Of a stretch of 64,000 bases of DNA, positions 35,283 through 46,795 are shown in pieces (within the stretch, counting starts at the first letter, position 1; every line of letters begins with the position of its first letter). The stretch spans positions 26,905,144 through 26,969,143 of the forward strand of contig OU342634.1 of the NCBI GenBank assembly GCA_910589415.1. Direction: 5' to 3'. Both the position numbers and the translations under genes were made by a program. Origin of the DNA: Malachius bipustulatus (taxonomy: Eukaryota > Arthropoda > Insecta > Coleoptera > Melyridae). A model generated the notes under the pieces. It was not told where the DNA came from. It searched no databases and saw only the letters and a program-made list of their open reading frames with translations.

Positions 35283-36552
35283 TATGTAATAGCATGTAAA
35301 AAATCATACCCTATATTAGCTAGGTCCTATAAATTCTAGGACATTTAATCTGCACAAACACTATCGGTACACACAAAAAAAAATGCCTTATATTGTTCCT
35401 ATTGCACAAACAAATTCTATAAACTAACACTAAAAAGTCTGAATTGTTTGTAAAAGAAAGTTTTTTCAAAAGCACGGCATCTGCAATTCAAAATGATAAT
35501 GATAATTATAGGTACATATCATAGAAAGTCGGGTACTTATTTAGTTGAAAAATTGATTTTTTTTATAAAGTCAATATAGGCGATTGAAAATAACATTATA
35601 CATACCTATAATATACTGGTAGGTAATTCTTATGTTATATAAAGAGAATAGGTATATAGTTTTCTATAGGTATATTTCCTGTGTTCTAGAAATATATGTA
35701 TTCTACATCATTTTATTTTGAATTGGTTTGAATATCGTAAAAATAAATTATAGGTATTGTTGTCAAAACCGAACCAGACCCGAAGGCTTGTAAGAAGGAC
35801 TAACGGAAAAAGTAGTCTAGAAATAATATAACAAAATACAATAGATGAAGAAGGCTGATTCTTTCTTATGATGGGACCACAAAGGGCAGTAAATTTCTTA
35901 AAAATATCAACATCTGTTGATTTTATTGCTACTTTGTTATATTTTTCTTAAAGTCTCACAACTGCCGATGAACCGAATTTGCTAATTTGCCAGTTTCAGT
36001 TTAGTTGATCTTCGTCTGTACGGATACGTACCGCAGTCTGTGTTTACAGTTTACAAACGGCTTTTTTATACATTTTAAAATTTATTTTTTGTTATTTACC
36101 CCACCTATATAGTGAAGTCTTAGACTATATTAATTAATAGTCTAAGAGTGAAGTGGATAATTCGTGCGTTTTTGTGTTGCGGTTTTTTTTGTTTTGAAAA
36201 GACACTTAATTACTTGTGAAGAATCGTGAAAGGTTAATTAATTATTTAGGTATGTATTTACTATAAATATTTATTCATGTGTCAAATTATTATATTCATC
36301 TTACGACTTGATATTAATCTTACTTTTGTGCTTATAAATAAAATTATTTTAGCAATATTATAGTATCTACCTATTCTAGTTTTTCAATGATTTTAATATT
36401 TTCTTAAAGCTTCTAATGACTGGTTTCATTTACTTGCTTCTGATGTAAAATTTATCTCATACCGTAAAACATCTATCACCAAATTTTCACGTTCGTACCT
36501 TTACAATTTTTCAAGATATTTTGAAAAGCCAATTTTTAAGTCTCATCTTTGC

Positions 36553-36668
36553 CACCCTGTATCTTTTTTATTATCAAGATTTTGTTAGAGCAAGTAGTGT
36601 CAAATCGTAATATTTTTAAACCAAAAATCTCTCATTTCACCACGGACCATTACTTACGGAACACCCTG
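36553..36668. repeat. Two same-direction element ends inside the hAT element
   Basis: CACCCTGTATC at 36553 and CACCCTGTATT at 36662, both in the same orientation about 109 bp apart, so not a simple inverted pair. Probably remnants of stacked MITE insertions. Confidence 0.45.
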
Positions 36669-37020
36669 TATTTAGTTAACTCATCACTCAATTATTATTG
36701 TTATTAAAATAATTATTCAACTGAATATGTAAAACGAGAAACTATTGCGATTGCAGTACTATCAACAAAAAAGCGACCACAAGTTTGATCATCTTCATGA
36801 AAAATAGTTGTAGAAAATATTTTAGTTTTTATTTTTTCCATACTCACTATTTAAAAAATACAAAAATTCGTAAGCAGTGTATTATTAATTGACAAAAAAG
36901 CGTTAAAAAATTAAAATCTATTTACGTCCTAATAAAAAAAAGTTTGGGTTATTCTAACCTCCCAGTTGCCACTCCGTTAAAGATTGAAATATTTTTATTT
37001 TAATCCCTATCCCTAAAAAA

Positions 37021-37192
37021 CACGAGACCAGTCGAGAGTCTCGGCGAGACTAGACGAGAGTCTCGGCGAGACTCGTAGATGGTCTCGTCTCGTCGAGACT
37101 AGACGAGACGAGACTCGATACCGGTCTCGTCTCGAAAATACGAGACGAGACGAGACCACACGAGACTAGTCTCGAGTCTCGCGGCATCACTA
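37021..37192. repeat. Iterated (GAGAC)n right terminal region of the hAT element
   Basis: The inverse counterpart of the left block, with GAGACGAGACGAGAC and AGTCTCGGCGAGACT phrases. The 75-codon - strand ORF over it is spurious. Confidence 0.85.
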
Positions 37193-37844
37193 TTAATTTG
37201 TCAGGAAAGTTAAACATCAATTCCGATTTAATGCTAGCAGCGTATATTCTAAGTGGAGTACTTAGCTTTATTACCATTTCAGTATTATGCCTTCTTGTAT
37301 TAATAGCTTAGTTAACTTGTTGATTTGCTTTCCTCTTCGGATACTCAATATTTCCTTGGTTAAACTCGATTAAATTCTGCTTCCATAAATTAATAAAAAA
37401 TTCTCCCTTATAGGTAATCAGTTTTCTCTTGGCATCTATTTCTGTATAACGTCTTTAAAGAAGGAATATATTTTTATTCCTGATTCTATTACCCGGTAGC
37501 GAACGGTGGTTGTGCTTCGTAACATAAATTCATATCCGGTTTCACATTTTTATGATGCATGCGCACATTATAAAGGAGTAATTGCACATTAGGGAAAACC
37601 ACTTAATTATAAGCCATATCTACTTCACTTAAAGTTGTACGACGTAGACTAATAAATTCTGCTGTAGGCAAACTTTACCGGATTCCTGCGTTAAGTCGGT
37701 AACGCCTAATTATATTTTCGTAAATCTTCTAGGTCATGAAATATACAATCCGGCCAACTTATTCTGTTACGCACCTGAATATTAATCATAACATAATATC
37801 AATCTTACATAATTAGATACCTAGATATATATTTCGTCGGTATA
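37193..37844. other. No gene seen
   Basis: AT-rich sequence between two mobile elements. The segment at 37801-37830 belongs to an outer palindrome around the next element (see findings). Confidence 0.4.
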
Positions 37845-38648
37845 CAGGGTGAGTCATTTCAATCTTCGGACCTGGATATCTCTGTTGGTAGGCCAGATAC
37901 AAAAAAATTGTGCGGACAAAAGTTGTTCAAGACAATGGGGGTCATCTGACTGTACTGATGACTTTGACCTTGTGGACCAATTTCATGGTCATTTGAAGGT
38001 GAAGGTTGTTTTTTAAATAGGACATCCTGTATATTATTGTTTTTTCATATTTCCCGAGAAAATCCAATATAAGAATGGTTTTTAGAGTTGCAGTCTAAAA
38101 TGAGTAGGTTATGATGAGTTATAAACAACTGAAAATTGGAAACGGTTCCAACTATCGGAAAACGTCCCTATCCTAATTTTTCATTAAGTATCCTATTGTG
38201 TGGATAAAATTTTATACAGGGTGATTAAAAATCTGGTAATTTTCTTCCCTCTGCATTAAAATTTAAACCACATGCATAGTAGGATACTACATAAAAAATT
38301 AGGATTGGGACATGTAAGCCGTTTCCGATGTACACTGCTGTTAAAATGAGAAACTTCGATTTTCAGTTGTTTATAACTCATAACCTATACTCATTTTAGA
38401 CGGCAACTGTAAAAACCATTCTTATTGGATTTTCTCGGAAAATATAAAAAACAAAAATATACAGCGTGTCCTCCTATTTTAAAAACAACCTTCACCTTCA
38501 AATGACCATGAAATTGATCCACAAGGTCAAAGTTATCGGTACAGTCAGATGACCCCCATTTTATTGAGCAACTTTTGTCTGCACTTTTTTTTTTATCTGA
38601 CTTACTAACAGAGATACCCGGGACCGAAGATTGAAATGATTCACCCTG
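37845..38648. mobile_element. Foldback MITE (CAGGGTGAGTC ends) with nested end motifs
   Basis: CAGGGTGAGTCATTTCAATC at 37845 matches the inverted end GATTGAAATGATTCACCCTG at 38648. The arms match for about 330 bp, through TGACCTTGTGGACCAATTTC and its inverse and through AACCTTCACCTTCAAATGA and its inverse, with a central loop. Further end-like motifs sit inside (CATCCTGTAT near 38026, TACAGGGTGATT near 38214, TATACAGCGTGTCC near 38456), which suggests a composite built from two related elements. No coding sequence. Confidence 0.8.
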
Positions 38649-38769
38649 ATGTATATCTAATTATGTAAGATATAGGTAGGAGGTTATAATTTAAATATAA
38701 AATTTAAACAAGTAGGTAAGTATAATAAAATTTGAATATTTAATGTGGTGAACAATGCGGCATTGTTTT

Positions 38770-39690
38770 GATAAATCCTTACACACGCAAACTCAATTTT
38801 ATAAGCTTCAGCTAACAGGCGAACTCCAGTAGCTCTTAAAACGTTTGTTCTGATTAAATTTTCCTTTCTGTTTTCTGTGCTCAATATTGATCCAAAAATC
38901 CATAAACAGTAAGTTTTGAAAGTGTCCAGGTTTTCTCAAATTCGATAATTTCTATCACAAGTCCAGAGCTCAATTTTATAACCTTTTAACTAAGATTCTT
39001 CTAAGATTGAAGATAATTCTTCAAAAATTAAGTTCTGATTAATTTTTCCTATATTTTCCGTGTGAAAGATATTTTCCCAAAAAAGTTTTGAAGTTTCCTC
39101 AAATTAGATGATTTTTTTCACAATTTCAGCTCAATTTAATTCAACCTTCAACTTCTTAGTTGAAGTTTCGACTCTTGACGAACGCCAGAAGTTCTTAAAA
39201 AATTAAATTAGGATTTAACTTGCCATTCTCATTTCTGTGCTCAATACCTATTTATACAAAAATCCACAAACTGTTATTTTTGTAGGTTGTGAGGTTTTTC
39301 TCAAATTCGAATTTTTCCACAAATTAAGCTCAATTTTATAATCTTCAACTAAGAGGCAAACCCCAGAAGCTCAAAAAGTATAAGGATTAAATTTAAAATT
39401 CTCATCTCTTTGCTCAATATTCATCCAAAAATCCACAAATTGTAAGTTTTGTAGGTTGTGAAGTTTTTCTCAAACTCGATGTTTTTTTCACAAGTTCAGC
39501 TCAATTCTATAACCTCCAGCTTGAAGACGAACGCCAGAAGCTCTTTAAAAAACCACTTAGGCTTAACTTTGTCGTTCTCATCTCGTTGCTCAATAATAGG
39601 TATTTATCCAAAAAAAACGCAAATATAAGTTTTATGAGTTATGAGATCTTCTTAAATTCGATGGTTTTTTCACAAATTCAACTCTCTTCT
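38770..39690. repeat. Satellite-like array, five units of ~175 bp
   Basis: A unit with landmarks AGCTCAATTTTATAA, CGAACGCCAGAAGCTC, GTGCTCAATATTGATCC, AAAATCCACAAACTGTAAG and TTTCTCAAATTCGATG recurs about five times. The 'CTCAATA..ATCCAAAAA' landmark falls near 38881, 39060 (decayed), 39239, 39412 and 39586. Units are diverged by point changes and small indels. The array directly follows the foldback element and has no coding capacity. Confidence 0.75.
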
Positions 39691-39869
39691 CGAGACTCGA
39701 ATCATTATTTTTTCAGAAAAAATAAACCAAATAATTTACAAAAATAGGATTTTTCTTAACAACAGTAATTCTAAAAAATCTCTTTTACCTCTTATTTCAA
39801 CTCTGCTACTTCAAAGAAGCTCAAGTGTTTCACAAATTCCATCTCTTCCTATAAAATTCTGTCACAGTG

Positions 39870-40147
39870 TTTGTAACCAAACTCCTCCGAAACGGCTTGA
39901 CCGATTTGTATGAAATTTTTTGTGTAATTCGGTAGGTCTGAGAATAAACTATTTTTTATGCCCCTGAGTTCTAAGGGTAGAAGCATACCTAAGGGTAGGT
40001 GGGGTAGAAGGATAAGTGGATAGGTGATAGACTAGGAGGGTAGAAGCGTGACCGGGTGGATAGGTGGATCACCTACCAACTCACCTACCCACTTACCTAC
40101 CTCTGCCCAATACGAAATGGCAACAGACCGTTTGCCGGGTCAGCTAG
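39870..40147 (+). mobile_element. Helitron-like 3' end
   Basis: The stretch CCGAAACGGCTTGACCGATT near 39888, then a GTAGGT/ACCTAC-rich middle that can fold, and finally GTTTGCCGGGTCAGCTAG before T at 40148. The arrangement, a repeat ending CTAG just before T after a GC-rich segment, resembles Helitron 3' termini. The sequence type is common in insect genomes as far as I recall. No 5' TC end or Rep/helicase coding was found. Confidence 0.4.
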
Positions 40148-40230
40148 TTGTTGTATAAATCTTTTGACGTGAACTAATTCGTTGTCAAAATCAAAATGAC
40201 GGCAGGATACAATTTAACAACACAAAAATT

Positions 40231-40236
40231 TTTATT
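40231..40236 (-). terminator. Candidate poly(A) signal for the 40.4-kb exon
   Basis: AATAAA on the - strand, about 200 bp after the stop codon of the terminal exon at 40652-40434. Confidence 0.45.
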
Positions 40237-40433
40237 CACTTCATTTATCTTGTACCTACGACATGCTTCACTAACTTGAGACAGACGACTCTTCTTCGGG
40301 CAGTTGATTCATATAATATATGCAAAACCGAGGTAGAAATTATCTCAACGGTAAATTTAGAATTATTGTCATTATTAAAATTGAGAATAACATGGGTTAG
40401 AGGAAAGGGAAAACGGTTCTGGGAATCCTAAGA

Positions 40434-40652
40434 TTACTTCGCGTAGGTGTCTTTGTCTCTGCTTGCGAGATAGTGCACCACTAAGTCGCACACAGCTTCA
40501 GGACAGGCCGGGACTTTCCACTTTTCCTCTAAAACTGTATGCAGCAATTGTTCGAAAGAGCGTCCTTGAACTTGAATGCATCTAGTTAGACGACGCACCT
40601 GTTCGTGGTTTCTGCGAACTTGTTGAACTGCTGCATCAGTTATTCGTGAAAT
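40434..40652 (-). CDS. Terminal exon of an unrecognised host gene
   Basis: On the - strand, acceptor GTTTATGAAATAG is followed by 72 codons and TAA at 40436-40434. The peptide runs ISRITDAAVQQVRRNHEQVR, RLTRCIQVQGRSFEQLLHTV, LEEKWKVPACPEAVCDLVVH, YLASRDKDTYAK. Composition is clearly protein-like, GC content is well above the flanks, and third positions are G/C-biased. The N-terminal half is amphipathic and charged, probably helical; three Cys are present without a zinc spacing. I do not recognise the protein. Upstream exons should lie above 40652 on the - strand but I did not find them. It has no start codon near its beginning, so it was easy to miss. Of all unknowns here this is the most convincing host coding sequence. 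Confidence 0.68.
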   Translation of the reverse strand: MSRITDAAVQQVRRNHEQVRRLTRCIQVQGRSFEQLLHTVLEEKWKVPACPEAVCDLVVHYLASRDKDTYAK

Positions 40653-42761
40653 CTATTTCATAAACCAGAAAAAATCTAAAGGCTTTAGGTGACCTTGGGG
40701 GCCACAATGCTAACCACCTTTGACAGTTAAATGTTGTCCGAACTGTGGATTCAAGTACTGAGGGATTTTAAAAAGTGTACAGGCGCACCGTATAGGTCCC
40801 GGTAAACGATCTGATTACTTTACGTTTTTTCTGCTACCTTAACTGCAAAACTTTTTAGTTTCCTCGCGAATTATTCTATTGGCCTCGGACGTTGCTGCGC
40901 AATCCCCTCGGGATGAAATATTAATGTTCAAATAATTATTTTAAATTAGAGTTGACATTATTAATTAAGTTACTCCAATCAGTTGCAAAAAAATGAGCAA
41001 TGAGCAAAAAAATCAGGGACGTTTGAAAACGAATAGATGCTGGAACCATTAAAGATCCCTTTGCAAGATGAAACATCGTAGAAGGTGAATGAATGATGTT
41101 TCCCCCTGTGGGTGTCTGTCACCAGCTTCTTAATGGAAATAGATCGATGTACAATAATTCGATTAAAAAAGCCCACCGCACACCGATCATTATTTACGTT
41201 ACACTAAGGGGAACGAACTTCTAGCTGTGCTTACGCAAAATGGGTTTTTTTGGGTTCGTTAGCTTCGTTGTTATTGAAAATTGTTATGGCTTTGTATAAA
41301 TATTTGCTCATATCAAAATAAATTCAATTATTCAATATAGCACCATGGTAAGTTTCATTGCCCTCCCACAAAATACATTTATAGCGACATTACCAAGGGT
41401 AAAGACATCACACATTTTGATTACATGACAATTGTATTGTCTGTTTTCCTTTGTGCGGTTCTGAGGGTTTTCTATTGAAAGCGTCCTATGTCAAAAGGAG
41501 AATCTTTTCGATATCCCCATCCTGAAAATGTAGATACTTGTGATGGTTAGCATGAGAATAACGTAGCTCAGTCACGGTTAATTCTAAACGGTTATCTGAA
41601 ATTGTTCCTAAGTTCTTATTAAGATAATTTTAATTCTGATTATAGGTATTTAACTGCCACTTATGATTGTGATAATTTAAAATTTAATCTAAAATGGGAT
41701 AAAATTTTTCCAAGCATTTTCCGCCTGATCCGCCTGATCGTATAAATGATAAAATAGGCAGCACGATCGGGATCATCATAGGGATAATATTAAGTAACAG
41801 GTAACAGAAACGAGAAATGATTTAAATTTTTGCTTGCAGTAACAGTTTAGCTCATATCTAACGTGGGGTTACAGTTTACTGTAAATCGATAGAACTGTCC
41901 AGGCAGTTGCAAAGGGATGGCTGCATTTACATCTTTGTCTCTTGTCCGATGAAAAGACCTTTCGTTTTTTGTAATTACTTTTTTCTGGATTCAATCGCGT
42001 CGCTTCATATTTATAAAAGATTTCTTCAACACAACGTTCTGCATGAGCAATTCGTTTGATGGAAATGTGTAAATAGCTAGCGGTTTTTATTTACCTCCAT
42101 CTCAAAAATGAGTCATCAAATTTTACGTCATGTTTTTGTATATACCTAAGAATAAAGTACTAAATGACTGTTTCCCTGTTAGATATATTAATATCTGAAA
42201 AAAAAAATAGTAGGTACTTTGTGGAAGAAAAGCCGCTCCTTGATATGTAATTAATTTTATGAGAAACATCTGGGATCCCATGAAAATTACTTTACCGCAA
42301 TTTTCATTATCAACAGCCGATATGGATGTTTGCGGTTTTTTTTTCTGAGGAAAACCTGTATCATAGAAGAAATCTTGGATGCCATAACACTCGGATAACG
42401 ACCAGCAAACTGCACCGCAGAACGTCATCAATCTGTAATGAGACTCAAGACTCATTACTCAAGACATGACGTCAATAACCATCAAGAAAACGAAAATAAT
42501 CAATGTGTGAATCAAAAACGAAGAAGTAAAATATCCTTCTCAAAGCTGGTCAATCATGAATTGTTTCAAATTCGTCACCAATTCTACCAAAGAGTTGACC
42601 AACTCATGAAAAGTCAACCAAAAACTGCAACCCTTATCCCAGTTGGTAGCCCATCCTTTTGGGAACCTCTTCATTGGTGACTCAACCAGCACAGGAAATT
42701 CTTCAATACACCAACAATTCATTGGTGGGTTCGGCTTGCACTATAGGATACCCAGGCAATG
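40653..42761. other. No gene confirmed
   Basis: Presumably intron or upstream sequence of the - strand gene ending at 40434. The 110-codon - strand ORF at 42455-42123 shows no motif. A hairpin AATGAG-actcaaga-CTCATT lies near 42437. Confidence 0.35.
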
Positions 42762-42781
42762 CCCCCCCCCCCCCCCCCCCC
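42762..42781. repeat. Poly-C tract (20 C)
   Basis: An uninterrupted run of C, rare in an AT-rich genome; its length may be unreliable in assemblies. Confidence 0.85.
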
Positions 42782-42964
42782 GGTATGCATAGAAGTACGT
42801 AAAGACCTACTGGCTATCTCTTGTCTAACCATACAGTAATGTCGAAACTTTCATATTTTCTTCTTGAGTGACATATATACTGATCTTCACAGCAGAGAAA
42901 GCGCCTCATTTGAGGCAATGCTCTCCTAAATTGTACTTCTCGAGAATTCTATTGTGTTCTTTAA

Positions 42965-43560
42965 TAGATTTTCCGAATAGAGGTTGAACATCAAAATCTC
43001 AATAAGGTGTATCCCTGCCAGACGCCTCAAAGCTGTGATCCTCAAAACCTGTCATTCGCTTTTTCTTTATGGTTGCATTCTGAACACAATAGAGATTGAT
43101 AATGGTCCTTATTATCCTAATTTCCTGTAAAACTTTCACCATATTCCCGTGCTGACAACGGTCGAAGGCCTTAGTATATCTATGAACAAACGTGAACGTC
43201 CCAGCACAAGGACCTGCATAGCAAACCAATACCGATGTCATTACGGAATCCGAACTGTGACTCGCTCATAATATGTTCTTCGCGCTTCTTAGTGAGGCGA
43301 GCATGAATGACCTTGAGGAAGATTGTCAACAGGTGTGGCATAAGACTGATGATGTCGGTGAGGTAGTCTGCGCATGGTTTGAGGTTGGTTTTCTTCTATA
43401 AGATGATAAAGGTTGGGACCAGAAGCCTTATTAGTTTTAACAGCTGCGAGATGGCAGGTGTCAAAACTTCGTTTGCCGGTATGTTTGGCCCGTGATTATT
43501 TGGTCAGGTTTATAACGTCATCCTTGAAGAGTTCGATTATTTCCTCGCATTTCGTTTATT
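42965..43560 (-). pseudogene. RTE-like LINE reverse transcriptase fragment
   Basis: The - strand spells, in order and with shifts: GPNIPANEVLTPAISQLL near 43490, KKTNLKPCADYLTDIISLMP near 43390, HLLTIFLKVIHARLTKKREE near 43310, then SESQFGFRNDIG near 43255, and after a shift YTKAFDRCQHGNMVKVLQEI near 43170 and IINLYCVQNATIK near 43095. These match the order of reverse transcriptase blocks 'KP...DYR.ISLM....K.....I.....R......QFGFR' and 'DY.KAFD...H..L...L...........LY..Q.A....' of RTE/CR1-type LINEs, including the first catalytic-region Asp context (here YTKAFD). It lacks the FADD block and is truncated on both sides. Confidence 0.75.
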
Positions 43561-45227
43561 CTGAACCTCACTGAAAAGCTTGTCCCTTACATCCGTTGTG
43601 ACTACTCTGACGTTTTTTTCATATCTGCCATCTGCCAGTGACTTATCTTGTTGCTCTTTACTCACAAATTCCAAGCTTGTTCAGGGTAAATGTATCAATT
43701 CACACCATTTTTCTTCTCTTATCAAAACAGGGTGCTGTAATAATTCGGATGTAGAAGGAATAAGGTTTTTTTTCCTCGAACCCAAAAATTACTCCGCCGA
43801 AAGGAAAAAAAGAAGAAGTGTAAGTTTTTGTGGTCTCTCTATACGAAATCGTGCTTTTTTCTTTCCCATATACGACCATGTGGTCCAAAAGTGGTAAAAT
43901 ATCGCCGAAAAATTGGTTTTTGCGACATATCTCAAACACGGTTACTTACGAATTTCGAGATGCGGTTTTAAGGATTCGAAAAATTCCCTTTAACCATGCT
44001 TCTATCTAACATACTTTTGCTTGTAATAAGGGCCAAAATACTTCCCATTTTAGGGATACCTACGTTGAATTTCCCATTTCTTTAAAATATTATTTAAAAT
44101 ATTTAGGAGGCAGTTTCAGGATGGGGTGGGGTGAAATTAGCCATTTTTTTTCTTCATTATCACATAGCTGGGATTATAATGAGTAAGAGGCTTTTTTCAT
44201 ATCTTCATTTTTGACTAAATGGTGGCATTTTTTTGAGCTAAAAATCCAGTTTGCATGTGTTCTTATAAAGATGGAAAAAGAGAGACTCTAGGGAAGAGGA
44301 TCTTTTTTATAGACCTTTGGTTGCTCTCTTTAATGCCTTTACTCCTATTCTGAAATTCGTACCGGTTTTTGAGATATTTCGCAAAATTCATTTTTGGACC
44401 GTATATCCCCATTTTTGCCCATATTTCCTCATTTTTGCTCAAACGTCCTAATTTTGGGCTATTTATCCATTTATCCATTATTAGGTCACTTACTGCACTT
44501 GCGAAGAACAGAAACCTGATTTTTGGTAAAAGCGATATCAAAAACATATAGTCCTCCTATTATGGTCTTTTTGGGTGGTTTTTTTGAGGTTTCGAGAAAT
44601 TTTGAATAATTATTTGAAACAAGGAGCTTGACATCGTTTAAAAATTTCACTTATTTTCTTAAAACACAAAAAGTCCTCTGACGAAAAGGTTCATAGCTAT
44701 TTTGCATAGTACTATAATGTTTTTGGTGGGATTAAAATAAGTAAGTTACCCAACATTTATATAAATAAATTTGAATTAACTCATAGGTGGTATCACCATT
44801 TGTGAGGGATAAAGTAGAGAATTTAATTTCCAAGATAAATACACCTGTTATCAAGCTACATATTTTGATTTCTGACACAGTCAAATTAATTTGTTACCCT
44901 CGAAACGGCTCTCTAAACTAAATAACACGCATTGGCGTTTATTTGGTGTAAAAAAAAATATATGGAGGATAATAGTTTACTTTACATCAGTCTGCCAGAT
45001 GTTTGAAGTGCTGATTCAGCACTTCTTACGTGCTGTCAACGTGAAGGCAAGACATGTGAGCGGCGAGTGAACGAGTGTATTTTTGTTGACCGAAAACGAG
45101 CTCAAAAGAAAACTTCGTACCTAAAAGGAATGCTCTATTTCTAGTAGAGCCGAGTAAGTGACTGTCGGTTGAGCAATTTGTTAAACGTAACTTGGAAATA
45201 TTTTAATACAGGATGGTCCAATATCTT
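43561..45227. other. No gene seen
   Basis: AT-rich and T-rich sequence. The ORFs at 43580-43939 lie on opposite strands over the same DNA and have no motif. GTACAGGATGGTCC-like sequence near 45207 resembles a decayed CAGGGTG end. Confidence 0.35.
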
Positions 45228-45567
45228 ACAGTCTTTTGCTTTTGGTTTTCCTCTTTTGTCAAATGCTTTTCCTTATTTGTCAAATGATTTTCTTATTTTT
45301 CTATCTATCAACGATTGTAGTCATTGATTTATCAATCAATTTCCCTTTATGTCAAATCAGTTTCACTTTATGTCATTTGCTTTTCCTATTTACGTGCAAT
45401 GACAGTATCATAATATTGGAAAAGCATTTGATAAAAAAGGAATCTCATTTGACAAAAGAGGAATTTCAATTGAAAAATCACACTGACGTTTGAAATAAAT
45501 GGGAAAAGCATTTGACAAATTAGGAAAAGCAATTGACAAAAGACGAAAACCAAAAGAAAAAGACTGT
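45228..45567. mobile_element. Palindromic element of iterated TGTCAAATG motifs
   Basis: The outer ends ACAGTCTTTTGCTTTTGG and CCAAAAGAAAAAGACTGT are inverted copies. Each arm consists of several copies of a ~20-bp unit, TTTGTCAAATGCTTTTCCT on the left and AGGAAAAGCATTTGACAAA on the right. The element thus combines tandem iteration with overall dyad symmetry. The ORF at 45236-45493 is a by-product. Confidence 0.7.
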
Positions 45568-46795
45568 AATGATCAAATGACAGATAACGTTAAAATAATC
45601 ACACTTATCTTTTTTAATGTTGCCAAAACGGCTGTTTGGATAAACTGGAAAACCGGCACACAATAATGAGTTAACGATTCTTCTTGATTTAATGCTTCTA
45701 GTGATAAATTACGACAATGGGTGGCGGAGAGTCCCATCTTCTTCTTCTTCTTCTTCTTTAGATTTTTGGGTCTTAGCTTGTTTTCAAGCAATTTAACCAG
45801 CTCATTACTTTATGGCGGCGAATCTAGCTGACTATTGTAATAAAACAATGCTTTAATTTATATAAAGTTATTCTACTTTATTTATTTATATTTATTTATA
45901 TTATTTATTTAGAGTATATTAATTTATACTTTAAATAAGAGAAACTGCTATTAATTTACCGTTATGTCATTTGATGAAGTTTGGCTATTATTAATTGGAC
46001 CACACTGCGTACCTATAATAAATGCCCAATTTACATAATTTTTTATGTAAACTAAGAGCAAGTACTTTTCTTAATATAATATCCAGTAAACCTTGCAGAA
46101 AATATAATTCAAGAAGGCGTGCCGCTTTATATTGCATGGACTGATAACATTATTAAATCTGCAGAGAATACTCAACTTTTAGGAAGATAAAACAATTATT
46201 TAAGACTATGTAATTAATTAGTGGTGAATATACAAACAATTTTCAATTTGTATAGAGAATAAGGGTTAGTAATAATAGGGGTTTTAATTTGTTTGCTCAT
46301 ATTACATTTTTTTAAAAACGTTCTGTTTTCATAATTTTCCGAGAGATTGCAATCGGAATTACCAGCTTTGTTCGTTGCTTTAACCAATTAGTTGGGTGGT
46401 TTTAATGCGGGTAGTTAGAAGATCTTGATTGTTTAGCTTTTGATTGTAACATTAATCGCTTTTGGAATATTGATGCTGGACGGCTTTTTTTGAAGATTAC
46501 GTTTTTTGCAGATAGTAGTGCATTAAGTACAAATAACGTTAAGTTATTCAAAGCGGTCTCAATAGGGGATATCCCTTGAAAGCTCCCCTACTCCCCTAAG
46601 TGCAGTCTCGATTAAAGTTGGCGACTATCGTATCCACGATTTTTTTTCTTCTTTTTCCTATAGGGAACTCGCTTTCCCTCTATTTTGATTCCCAAAAAAA
46701 GCTACTGACTTTAAATTGAAACTCATATTATTATTATTGTGAACATCACACAGATCATTCGAGGTTGTAGCAAAAAAAATTAAGTAAGGAGATAT
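45568..46795. other. No gene; microsatellite
   Basis: A (CTT)n run lies at 45737-45758. The rest is AT-rich, with TTATTTA repeats near 45880-45910. Confidence 0.4.

Larger units (their letters stand above)
34500..37192. mobile_element. hAT-type element with GTCTC-repeat ends and an 8-bp target duplication
   Basis: The left end TAGTGTTGCCGCGAGACGAG at 34500 and the right end CTCGCGGCATCACTA at 37192 are inverted copies. This is the TAGTG.TGCC form common to hAT transposons. TTAATTTG stands directly outside both ends (34492-34499 and 37193-37200), a perfect 8-bp target duplication as hAT transposases make. Behind each tip lies about 160-170 bp of iterated GTCTC/GAGAC. The 2693-bp interior holds no transposase ORF, only AT-rich sequence, a nested MITE at 34675-35282 and two further CACCCTG ends at 36553 and 36662. 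It is therefore a non-autonomous element. The exact duplication points to a fairly young insertion. Confidence 0.88.
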
